A DNA stretch of 64,000 nt, taken from Candidatus Thiodiazotropha endoloripes. Its GTDB lineage: Bacteria > Pseudomonadota > Gammaproteobacteria > Chromatiales > Chromatiaceae. Positions 9,704 through 18,844 of the stretch are shown here, piece after piece. The number at the start of each line of letters is the position of its first letter. Within the stretch, counting starts at the first letter, position 1. The notes below the pieces were generated by a model. It saw only the letters and a program-made list of their open reading frames with translations, made no database searches and was not told the origin of the DNA. The position numbers and the translations under genes were made by a program. The stretch spans positions 62,001 through 126,000 of the forward strand of contig LVKA01000011.1 in NCBI GenBank assembly GCA_001709035.1. The letters are read 5' to 3'.

Positions 9704-10968
9704 GAATCCTGATTGCGGCCTTTATTGCTCTGTTTGGTGCGGTAGCGCTGTCACTCTGGATCAAACAGGATAACGGGTATGTCCTGATCGGTTATGGCCA
9801 ATGGACCGTGGAGGGCAGTCTGGCCCTGTTCGTACTGGCAGCGGTTGCCCTGTTTGTCGTGCTCTACATGATCATCAGAAGTGCAATTCATGTCTGGAGT
9901 ATGCCGCTTCGTATTGCCGGGTGGCGGCAGAAGCGACGGGTATTGAAAGCCCAACAAGCCCTCACCCGGGGGCTGGTCGAGTTGGCTGAGGGTCGCTGGA
10001 AAGTGGCAGAGCGGCATCTGACACGCTTTGCAACCCAGTCGGAGACGCCTCTGCTGAACTATCTTGCGGCGGCCAGAGCCGCACAGCTACAGGGTGAACA
10101 TGAGCGGCGGGATGACTACCTGCATCTGGCCCATGAGAGTGTGCCCTCTGCCGATGTGGCGGTCGGTCTGACCCAGGCTGAATTGCAACTGGCGCATCAG
10201 CAGTATGAGCAGGCACTGGCTACCCTGATGCATGTGCGCTCCCTCTCCCCCAAACACAGCTATGTGATGACCCTGTTGAAAAAGCTCTATGAAAACCTCG
10301 GGGAGTGGCAAAAGCTGGAGGAGATGCTGCCCGAGCTGAAGCGTCGCCGGGTGATCAATGAGCAGGAGTTTCAGAGCCTGGAGAGGCGCGTCTATGGTGA
10401 ACGCCTGAAACAGGAGTCGACCCAGTTGAGCACGCTGGTGAGCTATTGGCAGATCATTCCCAAGACTGTACGCCAGCAGCAATCGATGCTGCTCGACTAC
10501 TCTCGCTACATGATGGAACTGGATGCCGGATCCAGGGTGGAGCCGTTGATCGTCAACTCAATCCAGCGTGAGTGGTCTGGCGAACTGGTTGCCCTGTATG
10601 GTCAGATCGAGCTGGCTGATCCCTCTCAACAGCTCGCCACAGCAGAGGCTTGGTTAAAGCAGCATCCCGAGGATCCAACCCTGCTGCTTACCCTGGCAAG
10701 ACTCTCCCTGCAGAATAAACTATGGGGTAAAGGTCGCAGCTATCTGGAGGCAAGTATTGCCATTGCGCCAACTGCCGAGTCCTATCAGCAGTTGGGCGTC
10801 CTGCTGGAGCGTCTGGGAGAGACGGACAAGGCGATGCAGTGCTTTCGTTCCGGGCTTGGTCTGGCGCATCAAGAGTCGCAAAAATCACTGCCGCCAATCA
10901 GCGCACGACCCGCACTGAGTCAGAGTTCGGAGCCTGTCCAGCCTCCCACTCTGCTGGAAAATGTGTGA
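9700..10968 (+). CDS. hemY: HemY-like TPR membrane protein
   Basis: This 422-residue inner-membrane protein begins with two membrane helices (about residues 1-18 and 43-64) followed by tetratricopeptide repeats across residues 90-400. It is the hemY partner of hemX in the heme operon, not the unrelated Gram-positive protoporphyrinogen oxidase of the same name. The GTG start overlaps the hemX stop by 4 bases (GTGA) and is preceded by a strong GGAGG. The exact biochemical role is unsettled; assembly of heme-synthesis enzymes at the membrane is a reasonable inference. Confidence 0.9.
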   Translation: MRILIAAFIALFGAVALSLWIKQDNGYVLIGYGQWTVEGSLALFVLAAVALFVVLYMIIRSAIHVWSMPLRIAGWRQKRRVLKAQQALTRGLVELAEGRWKVAERHLTRFATQSETPLLNYLAAARAAQLQGEHERRDDYLHLAHESVPSADVAVGLTQAELQLAHQQYEQALATLMHVRSLSPKHSYVMTLLKKLYENLGEWQKLEEMLPELKRRRVINEQEFQSLERRVYGERLKQESTQLSTLVSYWQIIPKTVRQQQSMLLDYSRYMMELDAGSRVEPLIVNSIQREWSGELVALYGQIELADPSQQLATAEAWLKQHPEDPTLLLTLARLSLQNKLWGKGRSYLEASIAIAPTAESYQQLGVLLERLGETDKAMQCFRSGLGLAHQESQKSLPPISARPALSQSSEPVQPPTLLENV

Positions 10969-11125
10969 AATTTTTGTAAACTAATAGTTCTATGAATTAT
11001 AGGGTTTTATGGGTTAGTATTAGCATCTGAATCTCGTTAGATTGGAGTGTCAGCAGGCTAACGAAATCGATATATCACACAAAAGGAGTTGTCAGTCTTT
11101 TAACGAGCAAAGTTCCGCGAGGGCA

Positions 11126-11845
11126 TTGTCAAAATTGACTAATCCAATTCCGCTGCCGGTCTTACTCTTTCCTTACCTGGCTGCTGTTTTAAGTTTCTCC
11201 AGCTTCGCCGGCTGGAACGCCTCTGATGATGTAGATGAAAGTGCTGCGGCACTGCAACTCGAGGGCGATCATGGTCGTGGTTACGCGATCTATGAAAGCT
11301 GTGCAGTCTGCCACATGCCTGAAGGTTGGGGGACTCCCAACGGCGCCTATCCGCAGATTGCCGGTCAGCATCGCAGTGTGGTGATCAAACAGCTCGCCGA
11401 CATCCGCGCCAACAACCGTGACAATCCCTCAATGTATCCGTTTGCGATTCCTGAAGAGATCGGTGGAGTTCAGGCCATCGCCGATGTGGCGGTCTACATC
11501 GAGGCCCTCAAGATGACCCGCGCAACGGGCAAGGGGCCCGGTGTGGATTTGGAGTATGGCGAACGTCTCTACCGGGAAAATTGTACCGAGTGTCACGGCA
11601 AGCGAGGCGAGGGTGATGCGGAGAAGGCCTATCCACTGATTCAGGGGCAGCACTATCACTATCTGCTGCGTCAACTGAAGTGGATTCAGAATGGCAAACG
11701 CAGAAATGCCAACAAGCAGATGATGAAAATGATCCGCGATTTTGAACAGCGGGATTTCCAAGCATTGGCAGACTACGTCTCCCGCATGGCGACCGATGAA
11801 GATAAAAGTACTTCGATGACCTGGAAAGATCGCAAACGTGAATGA
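11126..11845 (+). CDS. Diheme cytochrome c coupled to a diguanylate cyclase
   Basis: This c4-like periplasmic cytochrome has two CxxCH sites (CAVCH and CTECH), each followed by a class I cytochrome domain with a later Met (PSMYPF; NKQMMKM). A hydrophobic signal segment (LPVLLFPYLAAVLSF) precedes the mature part. The start is uncertain: the frame is open from a TTG at 11042, but TTG codons at 11126 or 11135, following GAGGG, place the signal peptide at the N-terminus. Its end overlaps the GTG start of the GGDEF gene by 8 bases, so the two products are probably made together. Confidence 0.85.
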   Translation: MSKLTNPIPLPVLLFPYLAAVLSFSSFAGWNASDDVDESAAALQLEGDHGRGYAIYESCAVCHMPEGWGTPNGAYPQIAGQHRSVVIKQLADIRANNRDNPSMYPFAIPEEIGGVQAIADVAVYIEALKMTRATGKGPGVDLEYGERLYRENCTECHGKRGEGDAEKAYPLIQGQHYHYLLRQLKWIQNGKRRNANKQMMKMIRDFEQRDFQALADYVSRMATDEDKSTSMTWKDRKRE

Positions 11846-13538
11846 TTCATCCAGCCCCGACTTGAGGCCTCATTCGGTGGAGGCTGATTCTGATACAGAG
11901 GATAAGGCTGAATTCTCTGAGCGGCGGGAGCTGTTGATCAGTTTTCTGTGGCTGTTTATCCCGGTGTCACTCGTTTTGGCCGGCATCTTCTACGCCTTTT
12001 CCAACCAGACTCAAAAATATGAACTGCAGACGGCACTGATCCGTGAAGAGGCGGCACTGAGCAATGCCAGTCAGCTCACCTCTTTGATCTTTGTGCAGAA
12101 GCTCTCCGATCTGTTCGTGCTGGCAGAGGGGGAGGTGCTGAGAACCTATCTGCATGAAGAGAACCTGAAAAACTGGGTCAGGGTGGCCAGAGAGTTTTCC
12201 CTGTTTGCCCGCCGAAAGCCGAAATATATGCAGATTCGGTATCTGAATGAGCATGGCATGGAGGTCATCCGGATCAACAATGTTGCGGGTGAGCAGGAGA
12301 TCGTTCCGCGCGCTCAACTGCAGGATAAAGGGGGGCGCTACTATTTCAAGGAGTCCTTTCAGCTCAACCAGGGGGCGATCTATATATCCCCGCTTGACCT
12401 GAATGTGGAGAAGGGTGTCATCGAACAGCCGATCAGGCCAACCATCCGTTTTGCGACCCCGGTGGTGGACGGTTATGGGGAGAAGCGTGGTGTATTGATC
12501 ATCAACTACGATCCGCAAGAACTGTTGCAGCGGATTGAAGATATCTTTATTTCCAGGCTCGGTCAGGCGGTGATGCTCAATAGCGACGGTTACTGGTTGA
12601 TCGGCAAGCCGCAAGAAGAGCTGTGGGGATTCATGTACGGCCGTGAAGAGACCTTCAAGGATGACCACCCGGACGTCTGGCATGCCATGGAGTCCAGTGA
12701 TAAGGGCTCATTTTTTTCCGATGATGGCCTGTTTGTATTCCAGAGAACCTATCCAATGGATATGAGTAAACAGGGCACTCTGGAAAATATTGAATTCAGC
12801 CAGCTCGATAGCCCCAGGGAACGTCAGGTAGGTGAGCGCCACTGGATCTATCTCTCCCATATATCCAAGGACAAGATCGAGGAGCTGACACTAAAACGTC
12901 TCGTAGTGGCGGCGGTTACCTACCTGTTGCTGTTCTTCGTTACCGCCTTGATCAGTCTCTTTTTCGCCAGAAATTCGGTGCAGAAAAAAATCGCCTACCG
13001 TCAGCTCAAACAGTTTGCCACCACCGATGCCCTGACCGGGCTCTCCAACAGGCGGGAGCTGGAGAAGGTTGGTGATCGGGAGTTTCGCCGCGCCAAACGG
13101 TTCGGTCGGGAGCTGTCAGTGATGATGCTCGATCTGGACCACTTCAAAGAGATCAACGATACCCATAACCACACCATGGGGGATGAGGTGTTGCGGCATG
13201 TGGTGGAGATCCTCGCTAAAGTAACCCGGGGGCAGGATATTCTGTTCCGTTACGGGGGCGAGGAGTTTCTGATGCTGTTACCTGAAACCCATGAAAAGGG
13301 TGCAAAATTTCTTGCCTCGAGGATCTGCACACTGGTTTCGGACAAGGCCTATGAAAAGGAGAATGTGAGAATTCCGGTCACCATAAGCATCGGGGTTAGC
13401 ACCATTGAGCCCGACGACAAGAGTTACCATGAGATTCTGATCAGGGCCGATCAGGCGCTCTATCAGGCGAAGCGAACCGGTCGCAACCGGGTTGTGGTCT
13501 ACGACGATTCCATCGCCGACCTTCCGACGGAAAGTTAA
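11838..13538 (+). CDS. Membrane diguanylate cyclase with periplasmic Cache-like sensor
   Basis: This 566-residue protein has two membrane helices (about residues 32-52 and 355-377) enclosing a roughly 300-residue periplasmic region that resembles a dCache sensor, then a C-terminal GGDEF domain. The active site is GGEEF (residues 473-477). The product-inhibition I-site RxxD (RGQD, residues 464-467) lies exactly five residues upstream, so it should make c-di-GMP with feedback control. The GTG start overlaps the cytochrome c gene before it, suggesting that redox or respiratory state feeds into c-di-GMP; that link is inference. Confidence 0.9.
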   Translation: MNDSSSPDLRPHSVEADSDTEDKAEFSERRELLISFLWLFIPVSLVLAGIFYAFSNQTQKYELQTALIREEAALSNASQLTSLIFVQKLSDLFVLAEGEVLRTYLHEENLKNWVRVAREFSLFARRKPKYMQIRYLNEHGMEVIRINNVAGEQEIVPRAQLQDKGGRYYFKESFQLNQGAIYISPLDLNVEKGVIEQPIRPTIRFATPVVDGYGEKRGVLIINYDPQELLQRIEDIFISRLGQAVMLNSDGYWLIGKPQEELWGFMYGREETFKDDHPDVWHAMESSDKGSFFSDDGLFVFQRTYPMDMSKQGTLENIEFSQLDSPRERQVGERHWIYLSHISKDKIEELTLKRLVVAAVTYLLLFFVTALISLFFARNSVQKKIAYRQLKQFATTDALTGLSNRRELEKVGDREFRRAKRFGRELSVMMLDLDHFKEINDTHNHTMGDEVLRHVVEILAKVTRGQDILFRYGGEEFLMLLPETHEKGAKFLASRICTLVSDKAYEKENVRIPVTISIGVSTIEPDDKSYHEILIRADQALYQAKRTGRNRVVVYDDSIADLPTES

Positions 13539-13573
13539 GCTGTAGTTACTGATCTCTCCGATGTTTGCGGGGG

Positions 13574-14596
13574 TCAGCCGCTTTTAGCCGTCACAGCCGC
13601 TGCTCCATATTCAAACGAATCTGAATAGAGCTGTTCATCAGAGAGGCCGTGGGCAAGAAAGGCATCCTTACCCGCCTGGATCATCGGTGGGGGTCCGCTC
13701 ATGTAGACTTCGTGGGCGCTCAAGTCGGGATAGTTTTCGATGACTGCTTCATGTACCCAGCCCGATCTACCCTGCCAATCCATATCCGGTTCCGAAAGTA
13801 CGGGGGTGTAGTTGAAATTGGGGTATTGTGCAGCCCATTGCTCCGGCAGGTCTGGCAGATAGAGATCATCTCGGGAGCGAACACCCCAATAGAGATGCAT
13901 GGGTCGGTTTACGCCGATCTGAAAGGCGTGTTCGATGATACCCTTCAGCGGTGCAAATCCGGTTCCTCCACCCATCAGGATGATCGGTCTGTCAGACTCC
14001 TCACGTAGATAGTAGCTGCCGAGAGGTGCTTCGATCCGCAGAATGGTCTTCTCCTGCATGCCGTTGAACAGGTGGTCGGTGAAGGCGCCACCGGATACGT
14101 GTCTTACGTGTAGTTCAATGTGCTCATCATCATGGGGTGCATTGGCGATGGAGAAGGCGCGCTTGCTGCCGTCATTGAGGATGAAATTGAGATACTGGCC
14201 GGCCAGAAACTGTAACCGTTCACCCTCGGGGAGTTTTAATTTGAGCAGAATCACATCCTCGTTGAGGCGGTCGATAGAATCGATCTTGCAGGGCATGATC
14301 CTGGTCTGTATGTCGGTCGATGCGATGATCTCGGCAACACCGATGGTGAGATCGGAGCTGGCGGCAGCCTGACAGGTGTAGCAGACGTCGGTCTCATTGT
14401 CGCTCATTACCGGTGGTTGACCATTGGGATAGTTTATTTCACCCTGTGACAGGGCGGCCCGGCAGTCACCACAAAAGCCGTTGCGGCAGCCATAGGGTAG
14501 ATTGACCCCCTGTCTGATGGCCGCATCGAGGATGGTTTCATTCTCCTCCACAGTAAACTGGTGGCCGCTGGGTTCAACCTGCACTTTATGGGACAT
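13574..14596 (-). CDS. NAD(P)H-flavin reductase with 2Fe-2S domain (CDP-6-deoxy-glucoseen reductase-like)
   Basis: This 340-residue protein has an N-terminal plant-type ferredoxin domain with cluster Cys in CRNGFCGDC and a fourth Cys in CYTCQ, then a ferredoxin-NADP reductase module with the flavin motif RAFSIANAP and the NAD(P) motif GGGTGFAPLK. Proteins of this design are named after the ascarylose enzyme, but in Gammaproteobacteria they often lie near ubiD and may serve as general flavin/iron-sulfur reductases. Here ubiD is about 2 kb away on the same strand. Confidence 0.85.
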   Translation of the reverse strand: MSHKVQVEPSGHQFTVEENETILDAAIRQGVNLPYGCRNGFCGDCRAALSQGEINYPNGQPPVMSDNETDVCYTCQAAASSDLTIGVAEIIASTDIQTRIMPCKIDSIDRLNEDVILLKLKLPEGERLQFLAGQYLNFILNDGSKRAFSIANAPHDDEHIELHVRHVSGGAFTDHLFNGMQEKTILRIEAPLGSYYLREESDRPIILMGGGTGFAPLKGIIEHAFQIGVNRPMHLYWGVRSRDDLYLPDLPEQWAAQYPNFNYTPVLSEPDMDWQGRSGWVHEAVIENYPDLSAHEVYMSGPPPMIQAGKDAFLAHGLSDEQLYSDSFEYGAAAVTAKSG

Positions 14597-14722
14597 GAGC
14601 TACTCTACCGATTGAAGTGTCTGGACAATAGGTGGTGCCATCGATACGGCAACACCAAAAAATAATTAAGGCGGAATTCTCGCCTATTTTGCTCAGGAAT
14701 TAAACCGGGAGTCCATTGGGTT

Positions 14723-15586
14723 ATGGGTGTGACCATTATTGGCTGTGGCGATATCGGTACGCGTCTGGCGCTGGCCTATCGGAAATCGGCACTCGAAGTG
14801 ACTGGCTGGGTCGCTACCGATGAGAGTGTCGGGCGATTGATGCAGCAGGGTATCAAGGTGCAGCAGATCGATCTTGATCAGCAATCGCCGCCAGCCACTC
14901 GTCTGGCCGGGGAGTTACTTTTCTATTTTGTAGCGCCTCCACCGAGTGGTGTGGTGGATGGTCGGGTGAGCCGGCTGATCGCATCAATCGACCAAACATC
15001 GCAGCCAGAAAAAATAGTCTATCTGAGTACCAGCGGAGTCTATGGAGACTGTCAGGGTGGGTGGGTGGATGAGACCCGGGAGCCGAATCCGACAGTCGAT
15101 CGGGCAAAACGACGTCTGGATGCTGAACAGCAATGGCAGGCCTGGAGTCAGCGAACTGGTGTTCCTCTGGTTATCCTGCGGGTTGCCGGTATCTATGGTC
15201 CGGGAAAGCTGCCGATTGAGCGACTGAAAAGAGGCTTGCCGATGGTGACGGAAGCGGATTCGCCAATCACCAACCATATCCACTCCCTGGACCTGGTGGA
15301 GATCGCTGCAGCAGCGATGGAGAGGGGTAGGGACGGGGCGATCTTCAATGTTTGTGATGGTCGGCCGGAAAGCATGACCCGCTATTTCGATCGGGTGGCG
15401 GACTATCTTCAGCTGCCAAGAGCGCCGCAGATCTCCATGCAGGAGGCCAGGCGGCAGCTCTCCCCGGGGATGCTCTCCTATCTGGCGGAATCCCGCCGAT
15501 TAAGCAATCGCAAACTGCTTGAAGAGCTGGGTGTGGTATTGCGTTACCCGGAACTGGAACAGGGGCTGCCGGCCTGTTTCGAGTGA
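14723..15586 (+). CDS. NAD-dependent epimerase/SDR family protein (YeeZ-like)
   Basis: This 287-residue extended short-chain-dehydrogenase-like protein has the N-terminal GCGDIGTRLA NAD(P)-binding motif, YLSTSGVYGD in the active-site strand and LRVAGIYGPG in the sugar-nucleotide epimerase position. The usual catalytic YxxxK is not evident (VYGD is followed by a Lys-poor helix), as in YeeZ-type proteins. The substrate is unknown. It is divergent from the flavin reductase, sharing a 126-base intergenic region. Confidence 0.8.
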   Translation: MGVTIIGCGDIGTRLALAYRKSALEVTGWVATDESVGRLMQQGIKVQQIDLDQQSPPATRLAGELLFYFVAPPPSGVVDGRVSRLIASIDQTSQPEKIVYLSTSGVYGDCQGGWVDETREPNPTVDRAKRRLDAEQQWQAWSQRTGVPLVILRVAGIYGPGKLPIERLKRGLPMVTEADSPITNHIHSLDLVEIAAAAMERGRDGAIFNVCDGRPESMTRYFDRVADYLQLPRAPQISMQEARRQLSPGMLSYLAESRRLSNRKLLEELGVVLRYPELEQGLPACFE

Positions 15587-15726
15587 AATCTCGGCCGCCA
15601 ATGGAGACAAAGCACCGCCACCGGCCGCAAATGATTTTTACGCTTAAGCCATTCGCTCTCTTGAAGGTAAAAGAGTGATTCTGTGTTTGCGTTAATTTGC
15701 GCTGATTCGCGTCCTTCGCGGCATGC

Positions 15727-16356
15727 TTATTTAACCTTCAGCCACTTGAACAACGGATCCCAGAGGATCACATCCTTGTAGACCTGGCTGGGCGCCAGTT
15801 CAAACAGGGCCAGCCCCCGTTCCGCCGAACGGATGTAGTTCTGACTCTCCCGGAAATGGGTGATGAAGGGGATCTTCAAATGACCCAGGTAGGATTCAAG
15901 GTCGTGGTAGATGCGGGTGTTCTCTTTGACCCGATTGGCAACGATGCCGATGCGGGTCTGGTGCCTGGATACCCGGCCGCTCTCCAGCAGCTCGGTGAGA
16001 AAGCGGTTGCAGGCGCGCATGTCGATCGGCGATGGCAGTACCGGCAATACCAGCGTATCGACCCGCAGTAGCATTTTGTTGATGGTCTTGCCGTGCACGC
16101 CAGCCGGTGCATCCATGATCAGTATGTCGGTGCCTTTGGCCGGTTTGACTGGGCCAGCGAGCGCATCGATGGCCTCGATATCCGGAATGCCCTCATAGTC
16201 CTGTCTCGCTTCAAGCCAGTCGAGGGTCGATTTCTGTGGGTCAAAGTCAGCCAGCGCAACTTTATTCCCCTCATCCGCATACCAGGTGGCAAGATTGGTG
16301 GCGATGGTGGTTTTGCCACAACCCCCTTTGGCGTTCATCAACATGATCGTGCGCAT
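15727..16356 (-). CDS. Orphan ParA/MinD-family ATPase
   Basis: This 209-residue cytoplasmic ATPase has the deviant Walker A motif KGGCGKTT, the switch segment DFDPQKST and the Walker B-like LIMDAPAG. ParA proteins position DNA or protein cargo by nucleoid gradients. No parB-like partner lies next to it; neighbours are the epimerase-like gene and ubiD. It could place an intracellular structure rather than a plasmid, but nothing nearby names the cargo. Confidence 0.85.
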   Translation of the reverse strand: MRTIMLMNAKGGCGKTTIATNLATWYADEGNKVALADFDPQKSTLDWLEARQDYEGIPDIEAIDALAGPVKPAKGTDILIMDAPAGVHGKTINKMLLRVDTLVLPVLPSPIDMRACNRFLTELLESGRVSRHQTRIGIVANRVKENTRIYHDLESYLGHLKIPFITHFRESQNYIRSAERGLALFELAPSQVYKDVILWDPLFKWLKVK

Positions 16357-16431
16357 TACTCTTTTCCTGTCCTCTAGGTGTTGTTTTTAGTGAGGCGGGT
16401 TACTCCCACTGCTCCTGGATTAAAGAAGTAT

Positions 16432-16463
16432 CAGGGCTAATTGGGATCGTGTTAACAGGCCCT
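16432..16463 (-). repeat. Solo end of the dispersed palindromic element
   Basis: On the minus strand this 32-base stretch begins AGGGCCTGTTAACACGATCC and matches the outer end of the element at 48193-48451. It lies 12 bases after the ubiD stop codon, in the same orientation as the pair at 17988-18038 on the other side of ubiD. Confidence 0.6.
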
Positions 16464-16474
16464 AAGATCATAGT

Positions 16475-17941
16475 TTAGTCGATCCCGAGCTGATCCCAAA
16501 TTTCATCGACACGCTGCTTGACTGTATCGCTCATAACGATCGGTTTGCCCCACTCCCGGTTGGTTTCCCCGGGCAGCTTGTTGGTGGCGTCGAAGCCGAT
16601 TTTTGAGCCGAGGCCCGATACCGGCGAGGCAAAATCCAAATAATCGATGGGGGTGTTTTCGATCATGGTGGTATCCCGTGCGGGATCCATGCGGGTGGTC
16701 ATTGCCCAGATCACATCCTGCCAATCCCGGGTGTTCACATCCTCATCCACAACGATCACGAATTTGGTATACATGAATTGACGCAGAAACGACCAGACGC
16801 CCATCATGACCCGCTTGGCGTGTCCCGGATACTGCTTTTTCATGCTCACCACCGCTAAACGGTAGGAGCAACCTTCAGGGGGCAGGTAGAAGTCGACAAT
16901 TTCTGGAAACTGCTTCTGCAGTATCGGCACGAAGACCTCGTTCAGGGCAACGCCGAGTACTGCCGGCTCATCCGGTGGTCGTCCGGTATAGGTGCTGTGG
17001 TAGATGGGATTTTCCTGGCGGGTGACACGGTCGATGCGAAAAACCGGAAAGGTTTCCACCTCGTTGTAGTAGCCGGTATGGTCTCCATACGGACCCTCTT
17101 CGGCTGTTTCGCCAGGGTGCAGATGACCCTCCAAGACAAATTCGGCCGCCGCTGGTACCTGTAAATCGGAGCCGATAGATTTCACCACTTCGGTTCGGCT
17201 ACCGCGCAGCAATCCAGCGAAGGCATACTCTGAAAGGGTATCAGGCACCGGGGTTACGGCTGCCAGGATGGTCGCGGGATCCGCACCCAGAGCGACACTG
17301 ATCGGAAACGGCTCTCCCGGATGGCTCTCTTGCCACTCACGGTAGTCCAACGCACCCCCCCGATGGGCGAGCCAGCGCATGATCAGGCGATCCGGTCCGA
17401 GCAGCTGCATGCGGTAGATGCCCAGGTTCTGGCGGCTCTTGTTCGGTCCCCGGGTGATCACCAGGCCCCAGGTTATCAGCGGGGCTGCATCCTCCGGCCA
17501 GCAGGTCTGTATCGGCAGTCGCGTGAGGTCTACCTCGGCACCCTCCTGGCAGACTGCCTGACAGGGGGCGTTACGCAGCTCTTTGGGCGCCATATCGAGG
17601 ACTTTGCGAAACACCGGCAGCTTATCCCAGGCATCCTTCATGCCTTTGGGCGGCTCCGGCTCTTTCAGATAGGCCAGCAGTCGGCCCACATCGCGTAACG
17701 ACTCCACCTGCTCCTCACCCATGCCCAGGGCGACCCGTTCTGCGGTACCAAACAGATTGCCCAGCAGTGGATAGTCAGAGCCCTTGACCTTCTCGAACAG
17801 CAACGCCGGGCCGCCCCGGCGCAGGGTACGGTCGCAGATTTCCGTGATTTCCAGATTGGGGTCAACCTCGGTGTGGATCCGCTTGAGTAATCCCCGGGAT
17901 TCAAGTTGTTGGATGAAATCACGCAAGTCTTTGTACTTCAT
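16475..17941 (-). CDS. ubiD: 4-hydroxy-3-polyprenylbenzoate decarboxylase
   Basis: This 488-residue prenylated-FMN-dependent decarboxylase removes the carboxyl group from 4-hydroxy-3-polyprenylbenzoate in ubiquinone synthesis. It has the family segments [28 protein letters not shown] with conserved Glu, and the C-terminal [17 protein letters not shown]. Length is typical of UbiD. The cofactor-making partner UbiX is not in the window. Its ends are flanked by solo copies of the dispersed repeat. Confidence 0.96.
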   Translation of the reverse strand: MKYKDLRDFIQQLESRGLLKRIHTEVDPNLEITEICDRTLRRGGPALLFEKVKGSDYPLLGNLFGTAERVALGMGEEQVESLRDVGRLLAYLKEPEPPKGMKDAWDKLPVFRKVLDMAPKELRNAPCQAVCQEGAEVDLTRLPIQTCWPEDAAPLITWGLVITRGPNKSRQNLGIYRMQLLGPDRLIMRWLAHRGGALDYREWQESHPGEPFPISVALGADPATILAAVTPVPDTLSEYAFAGLLRGSRTEVVKSIGSDLQVPAAAEFVLEGHLHPGETAEEGPYGDHTGYYNEVETFPVFRIDRVTRQENPIYHSTYTGRPPDEPAVLGVALNEVFVPILQKQFPEIVDFYLPPEGCSYRLAVVSMKKQYPGHAKRVMMGVWSFLRQFMYTKFVIVVDEDVNTRDWQDVIWAMTTRMDPARDTTMIENTPIDYLDFASPVSGLGSKIGFDATNKLPGETNREWGKPIVMSDTVKQRVDEIWDQLGID

Positions 17942-18380
17942 AGCACTTGTAAGCCTCGGGTTGATAACCCGGCGATTATTTCGGTTGTTGGATTAACGTT
18001 AACAGGCCCTGGCAGATTGGATTCTTGTTTACAGGCCCAAACGCGAGGAAGTACCAAGTCCTTGTATCCAGTCCCGGTTAGGGTCATTCAGAAATATGAC
18101 AAGGTGCTAAAATTAATAAATCCTCTGCAAGACATTACCAGAGGCGTTTGACAGGTCAAGCGAAAGCCAAGAAAAGCCCTGAGTTAAATCGCTTTTTGGA
18201 GGGTAGGGCCAGTTGACACCACCCATCGTCAGTAAGAGAATTCCAATCGTCAGGGAGTTGACTGGCCAGAGCTTGTGTTTGAGATCGAGGGATACGATCT
18301 GCGCCGGGTGGATAACAGAAATTGGATTTCCCGCACCAGGCCGGTTCTGGGGCGGAATCCCAAAACAGCGATCGATCACT
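17942..18380. other. Intergenic region with two tandem repeat ends
   Basis: This 439-base region upstream of ubiD (minus) and of the small secreted protein (plus) has no convincing gene. It holds two tandem copies of the dispersed repeat end (17988-18038) and a pair of GGCCAGT-type inverted words near 18205 and 18260. Promoters for both neighbours should be here, but no clear box pair stood out. Confidence 0.6.
17988..18038 (-). repeat. Two tandem solo ends of the dispersed palindromic element
   Basis: Two copies of the end motif lie head to tail: TTGGATTAACGTTAACAGGC (from 17988) and TTGGATTCTTGTTTACAGGC (from 18017). Both match the right end of the element at 48193-48451 and are in the same orientation as the single end at 16432-16463. 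Confidence 0.6.
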
Positions 18381-18620
18381 ATGAAAAAACTACTCCTTAC
18401 TACGTTATTAGCCATTCCTTTAGTCTTCTACTCAGTCTCCTCAGTGGCATTCGACGTCGGTGGTTTTGTCAATGGGGTAATTGAAGGGGTCAGCGATTCT
18501 TTCAAGGAGGCCAAAGGTAAGCCAGGAGCCCATGAAAAGGGTGAGCAGCAGGAGCAGGGTAAATCGGACGAGTCGGCTTCCGCCAATGAGTCGGCCACAG
18601 CGGCGGCCGAGGATAAATAG
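18381..18620 (+). CDS. Small secreted acidic protein of unknown function
   Basis: A 79-residue product begins with a typical signal peptide (MKKLLLTTLLAIPLVFYSVS, cleavage near SVAFD), then a short Gly/Val segment and a low-complexity Glu/Ser/Ala-rich tail. I do not recognise the family. The frame is open upstream to 18213, but the ATG at 18381 is the only start that places the signal peptide at the N-terminus. The ribosome-binding site is weak, so existence of the gene rests mainly on the signal peptide. Confidence 0.6.
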   Translation: MKKLLLTTLLAIPLVFYSVSSVAFDVGGFVNGVIEGVSDSFKEAKGKPGAHEKGEQQEQGKSDESASANESATAAAEDK

Positions 18621-18844
18621 AGGTTTTGCCTCGCTGCTGGCAGGCAGAAGAGCTGATTCTTCATTCTCTGTCCGAGTGAGTCTTTCTGCCGTGCTGACGA
18701 TCACTGTTTGTCGATCAGGTTGATTAATAGGCGTCGAGCCTCACCACTGGGGCTCATCTGCCTGTTTCACACTCAAGTGCTCTTTTAAACCGCCGCTAAC
18801 CTCTGTTGTGACATCTTGGTTTTGTCAAAGGGGACATTTTAGTC

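Noticed and set aside
15590-15720. Repeat-like GCGTTAATTTGCGCTGATTC words
   Set aside because: Resembles dispersed words in other genomes, but no second copy is seen in this window.
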